From Deltaproteobacteria bacterium HGW-Deltaproteobacteria-2 (GTDB lineage Bacteria > Desulfobacterota > Syntrophia > Syntrophales > Smithellaceae), in the NCBI GenBank assembly GCA_002840505.1, contig PHBC01000002.1, positions 62,001 through 126,000 of the forward strand: a stretch of 64,000 nt of DNA. The letters run 5' to 3'. How positions within the stretch are numbered: the stretch's first letter is position 1; every line of letters starts with the position of its first letter. The notes under the pieces are model-generated. The model did not search any database, was not told where the DNA came from, and saw only the letters and a program-made list of their open reading frames with translations. This document shows positions 1 through 6,957 of this stretch, piece after piece. Position numbers and translations under genes: made by a program.

Positions 1-225
1 GTAAAGACTTCTTCGGAACTTTATTCTATCGGCGACACTGTATCTGCAGTAGTCAAGAGTATTGATCCTAAATCTAAAAAAATCAGATTAAGTATAAAAG
101 AACTGGAAGCTCCGGCACCAGCCCCGACATCCAATCAATATATTAACAATACAGAAAATATAGGATCTAATCTTAGTCAGGCGTTAGCAGATTTAAAAAT
201 TAACAATTCGCAAAAAGGTGAATAA
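1..225 (+). CDS. rpsA: 30S ribosomal protein S1, C-terminal end (partial)
   Basis: The window opens inside this gene. Frame 1 is open from base 1 to a TAA at 223-225 and gives the last 74 residues. The first ~35 residues (SIGDTVSAVVKSIDPKSKKI, then RLSIKEL) have the pattern that closes an S1 RNA-binding domain. A low-complexity Ala/Pro/Asn-rich tail follows, as is usual at the end of bacterial S1. S1 binds mRNA on the 30S subunit. The order rpsA-sppA-ihfB downstream is common in Desulfobacterota and supports the call. Another multi-S1-domain protein is possible, since only one domain end is visible. Confidence 0.8.
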   Translation, partial: VKTSSELYSIGDTVSAVVKSIDPKSKKIRLSIKELEAPAPAPTSNQYINNTENIGSNLSQALADLKINNSQKGE

Positions 226-228
226 CGA

Positions 229-1125
229 ATGAGAAAACATCCCGTAATGTTTGGAATGCTCATACTTCTTATTCTGGGTGTCTCGTTTTACTTTTTTTTC
301 TATAAAGCCGGTTTATATTCAGGCAAAAATAAAAGTTTTTCTTTAAAAGATAAAATAGGCGTTGTTCATGTCGACGGTGTAATTACGGATTCCATACCCA
401 TAACAGAGCAATTGGATGAGTTTGGCAATGATGATTCCATCGTTGCCGTAGTTTTAAGGGTGGATTCTCCCGGCGGCGGTGTAGCTGCCTCTCAGGAAAT
501 TTACGATGCTGTAATTGAACTCAAGAAAAAGAAAAAAGTTGTTGCCTCCATGGGTTCAGTTGCCGCTTCCGGCGGATTGCTTGTGGCTTGCTCCGCGGAT
601 AAAATTGTAGCCAACCCCGGCACAATTACGGGAAGTATTTCAGCAATTATGCAGTTTGCTAATTTCGAAGGACTGCTTAAAAAAGTTGGAGTAAAATCTT
701 CAGTAGTAAAAAGCGGCCAGTATAAGGATATCGGTTCTCCGTTGAGAGAGATGACTCCTGAGGAAAAAGTGATTGTTCAGGATCTGGTTGATGATATTTA
801 CAATCAGTTTATTGATGTAATTGTAAAGGAGAGGAAACTTACCAGGGAGAAGGTTATCGAAATTGCCGATGGCCGTGTATTTTCCGGCCGCAGGGCGAAA
901 GAACTGGGATTGGTAGATTATCTTGGCGACATGACATTTGCGGCTAAACTGGCAGGTAAGATGGCGGGAAGAACAGGCGAGTATGAATTGGTTTATCCCG
1001 GTAAAAAACGTTTCTCCGTGTTTGATTATTTTCTGGAAAATGCGGCAAGTAAAATAAGCAGTTCTTTTAAAGAGAAGATGGAAAGTACGAGCGGTTTAAA
1101 CTATATATATTATCCGGGAAGATAA
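229..1125 (+). CDS. sppA: Signal peptide peptidase SppA, S49 family, short form
   Basis: A 298-residue inner-membrane serine protease that degrades cleaved signal peptides. Residues 7-25 form one hydrophobic N-terminal anchor. The S49 core shows the substrate-groove segment VDSPGGG (79-84), the Ser motif MGSVAASGG with nucleophile Ser114, and the general-base segment KSGQYKDIGSP with Lys166. This is a Ser-Lys dyad. The length fits the single-domain, oligomeric (Bacillus-like) form rather than the ~600-residue E. coli form. It starts 3 bases after the rpsA stop, so the two are probably cotranscribed. Confidence 0.93.
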   Translation: MRKHPVMFGMLILLILGVSFYFFFYKAGLYSGKNKSFSLKDKIGVVHVDGVITDSIPITEQLDEFGNDDSIVAVVLRVDSPGGGVAASQEIYDAVIELKKKKKVVASMGSVAASGGLLVACSADKIVANPGTITGSISAIMQFANFEGLLKKVGVKSSVVKSGQYKDIGSPLREMTPEEKVIVQDLVDDIYNQFIDVIVKERKLTREKVIEIADGRVFSGRRAKELGLVDYLGDMTFAAKLAGKMAGRTGEYELVYPGKKRFSVFDYFLENAASKISSSFKEKMESTSGLNYIYYPGR

Positions 1126-1135
1126 AGTAAATTTT

Positions 1136-1420
1136 ATGACGAAAAACGATTTAATTAAAAAATTACAGGAAGAGTTGAAATCCTATTCCCTTCAGGATGT
1201 AACTTGTATAGTAAACATAATATTCGATTCTATGACGGATGCAATAAAACGCGGAGAACGTATTGAGTTAAGAGGTTTTGGCAGTTTTGAAGTTAGAGAA
1301 CGAAAACCGCGTATGGGCCGAAATCCGAAATCCGGTGCTGAAGTAAAATTAGAAGAAAGAAAAGTGCCTTTTTTTAAGACCGGCAAAGAATTGCGAATAA
1401 TGGTAAATAACAAAAAATGA
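1136..1420 (+). CDS. ihfB: Integration host factor beta-type / HU-family DNA-bending protein
   Basis: A 94-residue DNABII protein. The N-terminal helices are followed by the family signature RGFGSFEVRERKPRMGRNPK at about residues 45-65, the DNA-inserting beta-arm with the GRNPKSG turn, and the C-terminal VPFFKTGKELR. IHF bends DNA in promoters, replication and recombination and works with sigma-54 enhancer proteins, two of whose components (rpoN, a PilR-type activator) are in this window. It lies 10 bases after sppA and its stop overlaps the next start by 4 bases. The position after rpsA/sppA favours IHF-beta over HU. The IHF-alpha partner is not in the window. Confidence 0.9.
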   Translation: MTKNDLIKKLQEELKSYSLQDVTCIVNIIFDSMTDAIKRGERIELRGFGSFEVRERKPRMGRNPKSGAEVKLEERKVPFFKTGKELRIMVNNKK

Positions 1421-2184
1421 CGTATCAATCAATAATTGTTGAAAAGAAAAAAGGGTACGCTGTAGTCAAATTGAATCGTCCTCACGAAATGAACGCGATT
1501 TCTAAAACGATGAGGAAGGAATTATATACGGTTTTTGTTGATCTGGAGGTTGATTCGGAAGTTAAAGCGATAGTGCTTACCGGTGGAGAATATGTTTTTT
1601 CAGCCGGCATGGATATAAAAGAAATGTCCAGCCTGCCTAATGAGGAAGGCGATGAATTTCTTGAATCAATGATGAAATATTTAAAAAAGATTTATTCTTA
1701 CAAAAAACCAATAATTGCGGCCGTAGGAGGTATTGCTTTAGGAGGGGGATTTAATCTGGTTACTATTTGCGATCTTGTAGTTGCCTCTGAAAGCGCAATC
1801 TTTTGTCATCCCGAATTACAATTTGGATTTAATCCTTTTTTTTATCCTTTGAGTCAAATTGTCGGTATAATAAAAGCCAAAGAAATAGTAATGCTGGGAG
1901 AGCCTATCGGTGCTAATGAAGCCTTGAAAATCGGATTAGTGAATAAAGTTGCGCCACCGGAGGAGTTTATGCAGGTGGCGGAAAATATGGCTGAAACATT
2001 GGCGAAACGTTCGGTTAAAGCTTTGGAAGAATTAAGAAATATTTGTTCTATCGTGCCGCGCATGGATAAAATGGCTGCGATGGACATAGAATCATCTATA
2101 TGCGCTTTGCTGTTTGCCCGTGATGAGCGTAAAGCCCAAATGCGGGAAGTAATATCTCTGAAAAAATCCCGCAAGAAAAAATAG
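1417..2184 (+). CDS. Enoyl-CoA hydratase/isomerase (crotonase) family protein
   Basis: A 255-residue crotonase-fold protein. The two oxyanion-hole segments are present: FSAGMDIKEM (61-70) and the GGIALGGGFN region (104-113). By hand alignment with classical 2-enoyl-CoA hydratase, the second catalytic Glu (HPELQFGF, Glu133) is kept, but the first (rat Glu144) appears as Asn113. It may therefore be an isomerase, hydrolase or another crotonase activity rather than a plain hydratase. The ATG overlaps the ihfB stop (ATGA), so translation is coupled. Substrate unknown; a role in acyl-CoA metabolism would suit a syntrophic fatty- or aromatic-acid degrader. Confidence 0.85.
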   Translation: MTYQSIIVEKKKGYAVVKLNRPHEMNAISKTMRKELYTVFVDLEVDSEVKAIVLTGGEYVFSAGMDIKEMSSLPNEEGDEFLESMMKYLKKIYSYKKPIIAAVGGIALGGGFNLVTICDLVVASESAIFCHPELQFGFNPFFYPLSQIVGIIKAKEIVMLGEPIGANEALKIGLVNKVAPPEEFMQVAENMAETLAKRSVKALEELRNICSIVPRMDKMAAMDIESSICALLFARDERKAQMREVISLKKSRKKK

Positions 2185-2186
2185 TG

Positions 2187-2302
2187 AAACTCGCTGAAAA
2201 TGAGCGTAGCGAAGTTTGCCCATGCCACCTAAAGTTGGCAGGGTAATTCGCTCTAAGATTTTCCGTGGACTACGTTGTCGAACTATCCAATAGCCAGAGG
2301 CT
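2187..2302. repeat. Intergenic palindromes after the crotonase gene
   Basis: Three bases past the crotonase stop lies an imperfect hairpin with arms AAACTCGCT (2187-2195) and AGCGAAGTTT (2208-2217), with one bulged A. Its loop region carries the AGCGTAGCG string seen in other hairpins of the window. Further on, TATCCAATAGCCAGAGGCT (2284-2302) matches 18 of 19 bases of the reverse complement of 43221-43239. This places the stretch in the interspersed repeat families described elsewhere. It could also help end the upstream transcript, although no T-run follows. Confidence 0.6.
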
Positions 2303-2375
2303 GATGTAGACTATTCCTTGTGTAAAGTGTGCAGAGAAATATCACCGACGCAAAGGTAATCTGAGTTAACAATAT

Positions 2376-2660
2376 CTACAAATTATCCCAGTCGTTTCCC
2401 TGTGTGGCAAAATCTTTAAGCTGGTCTCTTCTTTTCTTATGCTGAAGTTTTTTTAGGGCTTTGGCCTCAATTTGACGAATTCTTTCACGGGTTACCCCCA
2501 TCATATCTCCAACTTCTTCCAGAGTAAATGGCCCATAGTTGCAGGCGACCCATGTGCAGTTCAGAAAGGATTCGTTTTTCAGACGCCATTCGCAGGTTGT
2601 ATCGGTACAGATTTCACTGATGAGAATATTCTTTTTTTTGCATGTATATAGATTAATCAT
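2376..2660 (-). CDS. Stand-alone sigma-70 region 4-like DNA-binding protein with tetracysteine N terminus
   Basis: A 94-residue protein. Its second half (about 43-84: [20 protein letters not shown], then [11 protein letters not shown]) is a near-canonical sigma-70 region 4.2 helix-turn-helix, the part that reads the -35 element. Regions 1-3 are absent, so it cannot act as a full sigma factor. The N-terminal half has Cys18, Cys23, Cys35 and Cys40 in a CX4C-X11-CX4C layout, plus Cys7, which suggests a zinc or iron-sulfur site. Start: ATG at 2660 with an AAGGAG Shine-Dalgarno about 8 bases before it. Upstream, CCAAGT (2690-2695) and ACTTGG (2706-2711) form an inverted repeat. Function unknown; metal- or redox-sensing transcription control is an inference. 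Confidence 0.75.
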   Translation of the reverse strand: MINLYTCKKKNILISEICTDTTCEWRLKNESFLNCTWVACNYGPFTLEEVGDMMGVTRERIRQIEAKALKKLQHKKRRDQLKDFATQGNDWDNL

Positions 2661-2803
2661 GGAGATAACTCCTTATTTCCCAGATTTTTCCAAGTCAGAT
2701 GTTTAACTTGGGTTGAATATAATTATTTATCTTGGGAAATCAAGTAAAAAAATGTCTTTATCTGGAATAAATGCGAAAAATAATAAATGAAATCAAATGT
2801 CTT

Positions 2804-3136
2804 TTAAAAACTATTTTTTTCTGACGGTCTTCTTTCGGGAACGTATTGATGTGCAATTTCCCCTTCATTCCATTCGGGAGAAACGTATAAGTTACAGTAA
2901 CAACTGCCATATTCCTTGATATCTTCCGGCCGGTATTGACAGGGGCAGATGATATCGACATCCTTTTCGCGCGTTCCGGATGCCAGACGGCAGGGGCAGG
3001 CCATATAACCGTAGCGGTCTTTATTGATCAAAAGATCACCTAAGATGCTTAGAGCCCAATCTTTGTCTTTGTTAAAGAAAAAGCCTTTGGGTTCCTGGGC
3101 CTTTTTTAACATATCGTATAGTTCAGAGGGAGACAT
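2804..3136 (-). CDS. Ferredoxin:thioredoxin reductase catalytic beta-subunit-like protein
   Basis: A 110-residue protein with all six signature cysteines of the FTR catalytic subunit: CPC (47-49), CPC (64-66) and CYC (79-81). In this family four of them hold a [4Fe-4S] cluster and two form the redox-active disulfide that passes electrons from ferredoxin to a thioredoxin or glutaredoxin. The spacing (X14, X12) differs slightly from plant FTR (X16, X8). The start codon overlaps the stop of the glutaredoxin gene (TAATG), so the two are translationally coupled and the glutaredoxin is the likely partner. No variable (alpha) subunit is seen nearby. Confidence 0.85.
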   Translation of the reverse strand: MSPSELYDMLKKAQEPKGFFFNKDKDWALSILGDLLINKDRYGYMACPCRLASGTREKDVDIICPCQYRPEDIKEYGSCYCNLYVSPEWNEGEIAHQYVPERRPSEKNSF

Positions 3137-3387
3137 TAAATGCCTAAAGCCTCCTTGATGTCGTTTTCCTTAAAACCGATAATGACAACATCACCTATGA
3201 TAATGGTCGGGAAAGAACGATCGGGGTTGTATTGCATGACTTCTTCCAGAACTTTCTGCCTGGCATCTCCTTGCAACAAATCAACGTCAATACAATCAAA
3301 AGGAATTCCGTTATCCTGCATAAATTTCTTTGTCGCTTTGCAATGACTGCACGTGCTTAATGTAAACATTTTGACTTTAGCGGCCAT
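3136..3387 (-). CDS. Glutaredoxin-like protein (CSHC active site)
   Basis: An 83-residue thioredoxin-fold protein. The redox motif C-S-H-C (residues 13-16) follows the first beta-strand, and the cis-Pro segment SFPTIIIGD (58-66) is present. The start is set at the ATG at 3387 (MAAKVKMF) because a GGAG Shine-Dalgarno lies 7-8 bases upstream. The open frame extends to 3513, but that extension would overlap the Nudix gene and has no family similarity. The TAATG overlap with the FTR gene points to a ferredoxin-driven thiol reduction pair. The CSHC motif differs from classical CPYC glutaredoxins, so it may be reduced by FTR rather than by glutathione. Confidence 0.88.
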   Translation of the reverse strand: MAAKVKMFTLSTCSHCKATKKFMQDNGIPFDCIDVDLLQGDARQKVLEEVMQYNPDRSFPTIIIGDVVIIGFKENDIKEALGI

Positions 3388-3499
3388 GTTTTTCTCCTTG
3401 ATTTTTAATGTCTTTATTAAAGCAGATTTTAAAAAAATGACAATGGGATATTTTTTTATTTTAAAAAGAAAAACCGATCCGGTTGGTAAAAAGAGCATT

Positions 3500-4498
3500 T
3501 TACTTCTCTTCATGCCCGCGGGTTAGATAAAAAGTGGCAAGGTCAAAGAAGATAGTCATGCGTCTTTGCAGTTCGAAGGTCATGAACAATTCAAGATTTT
3601 TCTGCAGGGCGTCCTGTGCCAGCGCGAAAGTCCAGATATGTTTGCGGATGAGACTGAGTGCGCTTAATACGTCGCTGATTTTAAAACCGGATTTCCTTCT
3701 TTCTCTGCCGAGCTTGGTATAAAAGCTTTTGATTTTTTCGACATCGTGCAATCCGCCAAGCCACAGAGTCAACTGGGAAAGAATTCTATCACAGATATTA
3801 TATAAAACATCTCTTTCCATTTTATGGTATTCAGCGGTGGAAGGATTTACCAGTACATCATCCAGCCATTGTTCAATAATCTTTTCTTTGTTTTTAATGA
3901 TTACATTGACCAGACGGCGTGTTAAAGAATTTTTCACGACTGCGGGCGGAAGGGTTTTTTTATCAGTGTGCTCAATGGAATCGAATATTGCCCAGTAATC
4001 TCTTCTGCTTTTAATGTAAGCCTCCAGTGCAAGTTTGTTAGAGCGGAAGGCGAGCGGTGGCAATTTGTTTGCCGGCCAGAACCGGGCCTGCGAACAATCA
4101 TCGCCGGCACAAAGCTTTCCGCCGATTTGCTGCACGACAAAAGTCAAGAAAAGCAGATCGCCATAAAAACGGCTTTTGTAGGAATCAACATCCAGTAGTT
4201 TTACAATTTTACCCCTGATGCCTGTTTCTTCTTCCAGTTCGCGCAGAGCAGCTTCCTCAATGCTTTCTCCTGCTTCGGCAAATCCTGTAGGCAGGCACCA
4301 TAATCCCTTGGATGGCGCTCTGTCGCGTTTAACCAGGAGTATCTGACGCGACGATTCAAGAATTGTGGAAACCACCGGTAAAGGATTTTCATAAAAATAG
4401 GAATTACAGGCGGGGCAAAAATCCCTCTGGACGTTGTCCTCGTATTTCTTTATCGTTATTTCGCCGCAGTAAATACAGTGTTTTCGTTGCTTTTTCAT
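3500..4498 (-). CDS. Nudix hydrolase with zinc ribbon and C-terminal RsbRD-like domain
   Basis: A 332-residue, three-part protein. Residues 8-33 hold a zinc-ribbon pair (CIYCG ... CPAC). Residues 35-160 are a Nudix domain whose box GX5EX7REXXEEXG is intact (GFAEAGESIEEAALRELEEE), as in NudC/ADP-ribose pyrophosphatase-like enzymes. Residues ~185-332 are all-helical and resemble the N-terminal sensory domain of RsbRD-type stressosome proteins (KNKEKIIEQW and a long helical repeat). Substrate unknown; NADH or another nucleotide diphosphate is likely from the Nudix class. The start overlaps the methyltransferase stop by one base (TAATG). The C-terminal identification is by pattern only. Confidence 0.75.
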   Translation of the reverse strand: MKKQRKHCIYCGEITIKKYEDNVQRDFCPACNSYFYENPLPVVSTILESSRQILLVKRDRAPSKGLWCLPTGFAEAGESIEEAALRELEEETGIRGKIVKLLDVDSYKSRFYGDLLFLTFVVQQIGGKLCAGDDCSQARFWPANKLPPLAFRSNKLALEAYIKSRRDYWAIFDSIEHTDKKTLPPAVVKNSLTRRLVNVIIKNKEKIIEQWLDDVLVNPSTAEYHKMERDVLYNICDRILSQLTLWLGGLHDVEKIKSFYTKLGRERRKSGFKISDVLSALSLIRKHIWTFALAQDALQKNLELFMTFELQRRMTIFFDLATFYLTRGHEEK

Positions 4499-5355
4499 TA
4501 TATTTCCTCTGGTTTTATGGGGCGTGAACAGATAAAAATTCTGTCATCCTTACACATGGTGACAAAATTTTTCTTCATGGCTGTGTCCTGCAGTTCGCTC
4601 AGAAGCTGGTGGATGATGTTTTTGTTGTGAGCCTCAGTTCCCATTAGGAAAAAAGATTTTTTAAATTGAAAATAATCCAGAAAGTGGTCCATTTCATGAG
4701 ACTGAAATACCAGAGTGTTTTTGAAATCAATTGTCTGTATCTTTCCGAAAGACGGTTGAAGAAGTGATCTGCCTTTTTCAGCGGAAAACTGATCGAAAAT
4801 AATTTCTATCGGCAGTTGTTGCGTGTGATCGAGAAAATTATTCTGTTTAAGAATTTTTTTGACGATACCTACCATTTCCCGCATATCCTCACGGGAGTGG
4901 GTGATGGTAATGAAAAGCCCATCTTTTTTGAGAATGCGGGCAATTTCGGGAATCATGTTAGGAAAGAAATATAAGGCATAGCTGCAAATAACCAAATCAT
5001 AAGAATTGTCGGAATGTTTTCTTATTTGATCGATACCGGAAGAAGAGAATGTTCCCGAGTATCCGGCGCGTCGGCAGGCATCCAGAAAAAAAGGTTTGTA
5101 TTCAGGAATGATATCAATGCCGGTGATAGTTGCGTCTGCATGAAGTCTATCCTTCAGAGCTTCGGTAAAAGCGCCAAAAGCGCATCCTAATTCCAGGACA
5201 TTATGGCAGTTAGAGAGGTCAACGTGATTTAAGGCTGTTTTTCTGATGTCCTCTTTATTGGTGGAAAACTGACGAATTAATTGGGCTATAGCCAGATGTT
5301 TTTGTACATCACGAAATACTTTGCGAATCTTTTTCTTATCCAGAATATCCGCCAT
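4498..5355 (-). CDS. Class I SAM-dependent methyltransferase
   Basis: A 285-residue protein with a Rossmann-type methyltransferase core. Motif I VLELGCAFGAF (about 53-63) binds S-adenosylmethionine, GIDIIPEY is the acidic post-I motif, and YDLVICSYALYFFPN with ARILKKDGLFI are motifs II-III of the UbiE/type 11 group. A ~110-residue C-terminal part of unknown fold may set substrate choice. It sits between rpiB and the Nudix gene on the same strand and overlaps the latter by one base. Substrate not predictable. Confidence 0.8.
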   Translation of the reverse strand: MADILDKKKIRKVFRDVQKHLAIAQLIRQFSTNKEDIRKTALNHVDLSNCHNVLELGCAFGAFTEALKDRLHADATITGIDIIPEYKPFFLDACRRAGYSGTFSSSGIDQIRKHSDNSYDLVICSYALYFFPNMIPEIARILKKDGLFITITHSREDMREMVGIVKKILKQNNFLDHTQQLPIEIIFDQFSAEKGRSLLQPSFGKIQTIDFKNTLVFQSHEMDHFLDYFQFKKSFFLMGTEAHNKNIIHQLLSELQDTAMKKNFVTMCKDDRIFICSRPIKPEEI

Positions 5356-5397
5356 TTTATATTCCTAAATTTAAAGGATTACTTTAACACTGTTGTT

Positions 5398-5480
5398 GAA
5401 ACTCCAATTCCAAAAGCGAAGCGCAGCGGAATTGGTAAGTTGAACAATCCCGCGAAGCGGAGGGTTTCATACCCGTGATT
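5398..5480. repeat. Modular hairpin repeat, copy A
   Basis: Three modules follow each other. Hairpin I has perfect 8-bp arms CCAATTCC (5404-5411) and GGAATTGG (5428-5435) around an AGCGAAGCGCAGC loop. A linker GTAAGTTGAACAATCC follows, then a small CCGC/GCGG stem. Hairpin III is GGGT (5462-5465) and ACCC (5471-5474), ending CGTGATT. Related copies are at 25314-25353, 40217-40333, 43344-43411 (reverse), 59065-59089 and 59388-59406. Its last 14 bases encode the C-terminal end and stop of rpiB on the other strand. Confidence 0.75.
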
Positions 5481-5916
5481 TTTCAGCATCCATTATTTTG
5501 GCTACTCTTCTTGAATGCCTGTCTCCGGCAAATTCAGTATCCATAAATTTTTCAATCATTTTTGTAACCGGGACGGAATATTGTACTCTGCCGCCGAACG
5601 CGATAAAATTAGCATCATTATGCGCTTTGGCCATTTCTGCAGTAAACAAGTCATGAATTAAAGCGCACCGGATACCTTTTATTTTGTTTGCGGTGATAGA
5701 TACTCCGATTCCTGTGCCGCAAAGAAGAATGCCGAAATCATATCCGCCTTTTTTAAATTCGTTGCAAGCAATGACGGCGATATCGGGATAATCTACAGGA
5801 TCTTCGCTGTTTACCCCCATATCCTTTACGTCACAATTTTTTGTTTTTAAAAAAGATACGATTTCACTTTTTAAGGCAATGGCTCCATGATCTGAGGCAA
5901 TAATAATTTTCTTCAT
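5467..5916 (-). CDS. rpiB: Ribose-5-phosphate isomerase B
   Basis: A 149-residue RpiB/LacAB-family isomerase that interconverts ribose 5-phosphate and ribulose 5-phosphate in the non-oxidative pentose phosphate pathway. It shows the N-terminal ASDHGA phosphate-site segment (8-13), the catalytic-cysteine loop LLCGTGIGVSI with Cys66, and the RHSRRV segment near the C terminus. The final codons (SRV and the stop) lie inside repeat copy A, so the repeat has replaced or extended the native 3' end. It heads the minus-strand run down to the FTR gene. Confidence 0.93.
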   Translation of the reverse strand: MKKIIIASDHGAIALKSEIVSFLKTKNCDVKDMGVNSEDPVDYPDIAVIACNEFKKGGYDFGILLCGTGIGVSITANKIKGIRCALIHDLFTAEMAKAHNDANFIAFGGRVQYSVPVTKMIEKFMDTEFAGDRHSRRVAKIMDAEKSRV

Positions 5917-6031
5917 TAGTATCTTTCCCCAAAAGAATTATTTTAATCATTCAGTTCTTATTTTTACGAGATTACAAAATAAGTCAATAAAAAATCTTTG
6001 CTTCACAGGCATATTTGCGTTAAAAAGCGAC

Positions 6032-6922
6032 ATGCGGGAATTATTGACGAAGTATTTTAACTACCTTTTAATCGAACGTGGCATAGCTCAAAACACACTG
6101 GAATCTTATGGGCGTGATTTACGCCGGTTTGTTTCCTTTGTTGAGGAGAAAAGAAAGGTAACGGATATAAAGGATGTAAATCCGGAATCGGTTGTTGAAT
6201 ATCTGAAACATATCAGAAATGAAGGCTTGGCGTCTAATTCCATGAATAGGGCGCTTGCCGCGTTAAGAGGGTTTTATAAGTATCTGCTTCGCGAAAAAAT
6301 AATTAATGAAAATCCGTTAGCCAATATTGAATTAGCCAAAGTCTGGATGAAACTACCCGACACGATCAGTAAAGAGGAAATGAAAACCATTTTGGCTCAA
6401 CCGGGTGATCAAACAATTACAGCCATACGCAACACTGCCATGCTGGAGCTTCTATATGCTACAGGAATCCGCGTTTCTGAATTGATTAACCTGACAATGA
6501 ACAGCGTCAACTGGCAGGTTGGTTTTTTGGTTGTCATGGGTAAAGGGAGTAAAGAAAGAATTGTACCTGTCGGCAAAATAGCTTACGATTGCACCAGACG
6601 TTATGTTGATGAGGCCAGGCCGCAATTGATGCAGAAAAAGAGTACGGATGTTTTGTTTTTAAACCGCTTTGGAAAAAAATTTACCCGGCAGGGTTTCTGG
6701 AAAATAGTTGTCGGTTACGCCCGGCAGACCGGATTGAAAAAAAAGGTTTATCCGCATACTTTTCGTCATTCTTTTGCGTCGCATCTTTTGGAAGGCGGCG
6801 CAGATTTACGTACGGTACAGGTAATGCTGGGGCATTCCGATATTTCCACAACGCAGATTTACACACATGTAACGCGCGAGAAATTAAGAGAAATTCACCA
6901 TAAATATCATCCACGAGGCTGA
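6032..6922 (+). CDS. xerD: Site-specific tyrosine recombinase XerD
   Basis: A 296-residue tyrosine recombinase that resolves chromosome dimers at dif with XerC. Residues 1-88 are the SAM-like DNA-binding domain. The catalytic residues are all present: Arg147 (ATGIRVSEL), Lys171 (GKGSKER), His242 and Arg245 (HTFRHSFASHL), His268 (LGHSD) and nucleophile Tyr277 (QIYTH). The size and lack of an N-terminal extension fit the housekeeping XerD rather than a phage integrase, and no attachment site or mobile DNA surrounds it. It is divergent from rpiB and is followed 35 bases later by the TPR gene. Confidence 0.93.
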   Translation: MRELLTKYFNYLLIERGIAQNTLESYGRDLRRFVSFVEEKRKVTDIKDVNPESVVEYLKHIRNEGLASNSMNRALAALRGFYKYLLREKIINENPLANIELAKVWMKLPDTISKEEMKTILAQPGDQTITAIRNTAMLELLYATGIRVSELINLTMNSVNWQVGFLVVMGKGSKERIVPVGKIAYDCTRRYVDEARPQLMQKKSTDVLFLNRFGKKFTRQGFWKIVVGYARQTGLKKKVYPHTFRHSFASHLLEGGADLRTVQVMLGHSDISTTQIYTHVTREKLREIHHKYHPRG

Positions 6923-6957
6923 TTGCTGCAGAGAACCTATGATTCATTGAGGGATTA

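Noticed and set aside
2345-2375. CGACGCAAAGG string reminiscent of the c-di-GMP-I (GEMM) riboswitch core
   Set aside because: The matching paired stems and the tetraloop-receptor segments are missing, and no gene in the right orientation follows.
3388-3513. N-terminal extension of the glutaredoxin-like protein
   Set aside because: It overlaps the Nudix gene, lacks family similarity, and a good GGAG site fits the ATG at 3387.
6032-6922. Tyrosine recombinase as sign of an integrated element
   Set aside because: Sequence and size fit housekeeping XerD, neighbours are core genes, and no attachment repeats were seen.
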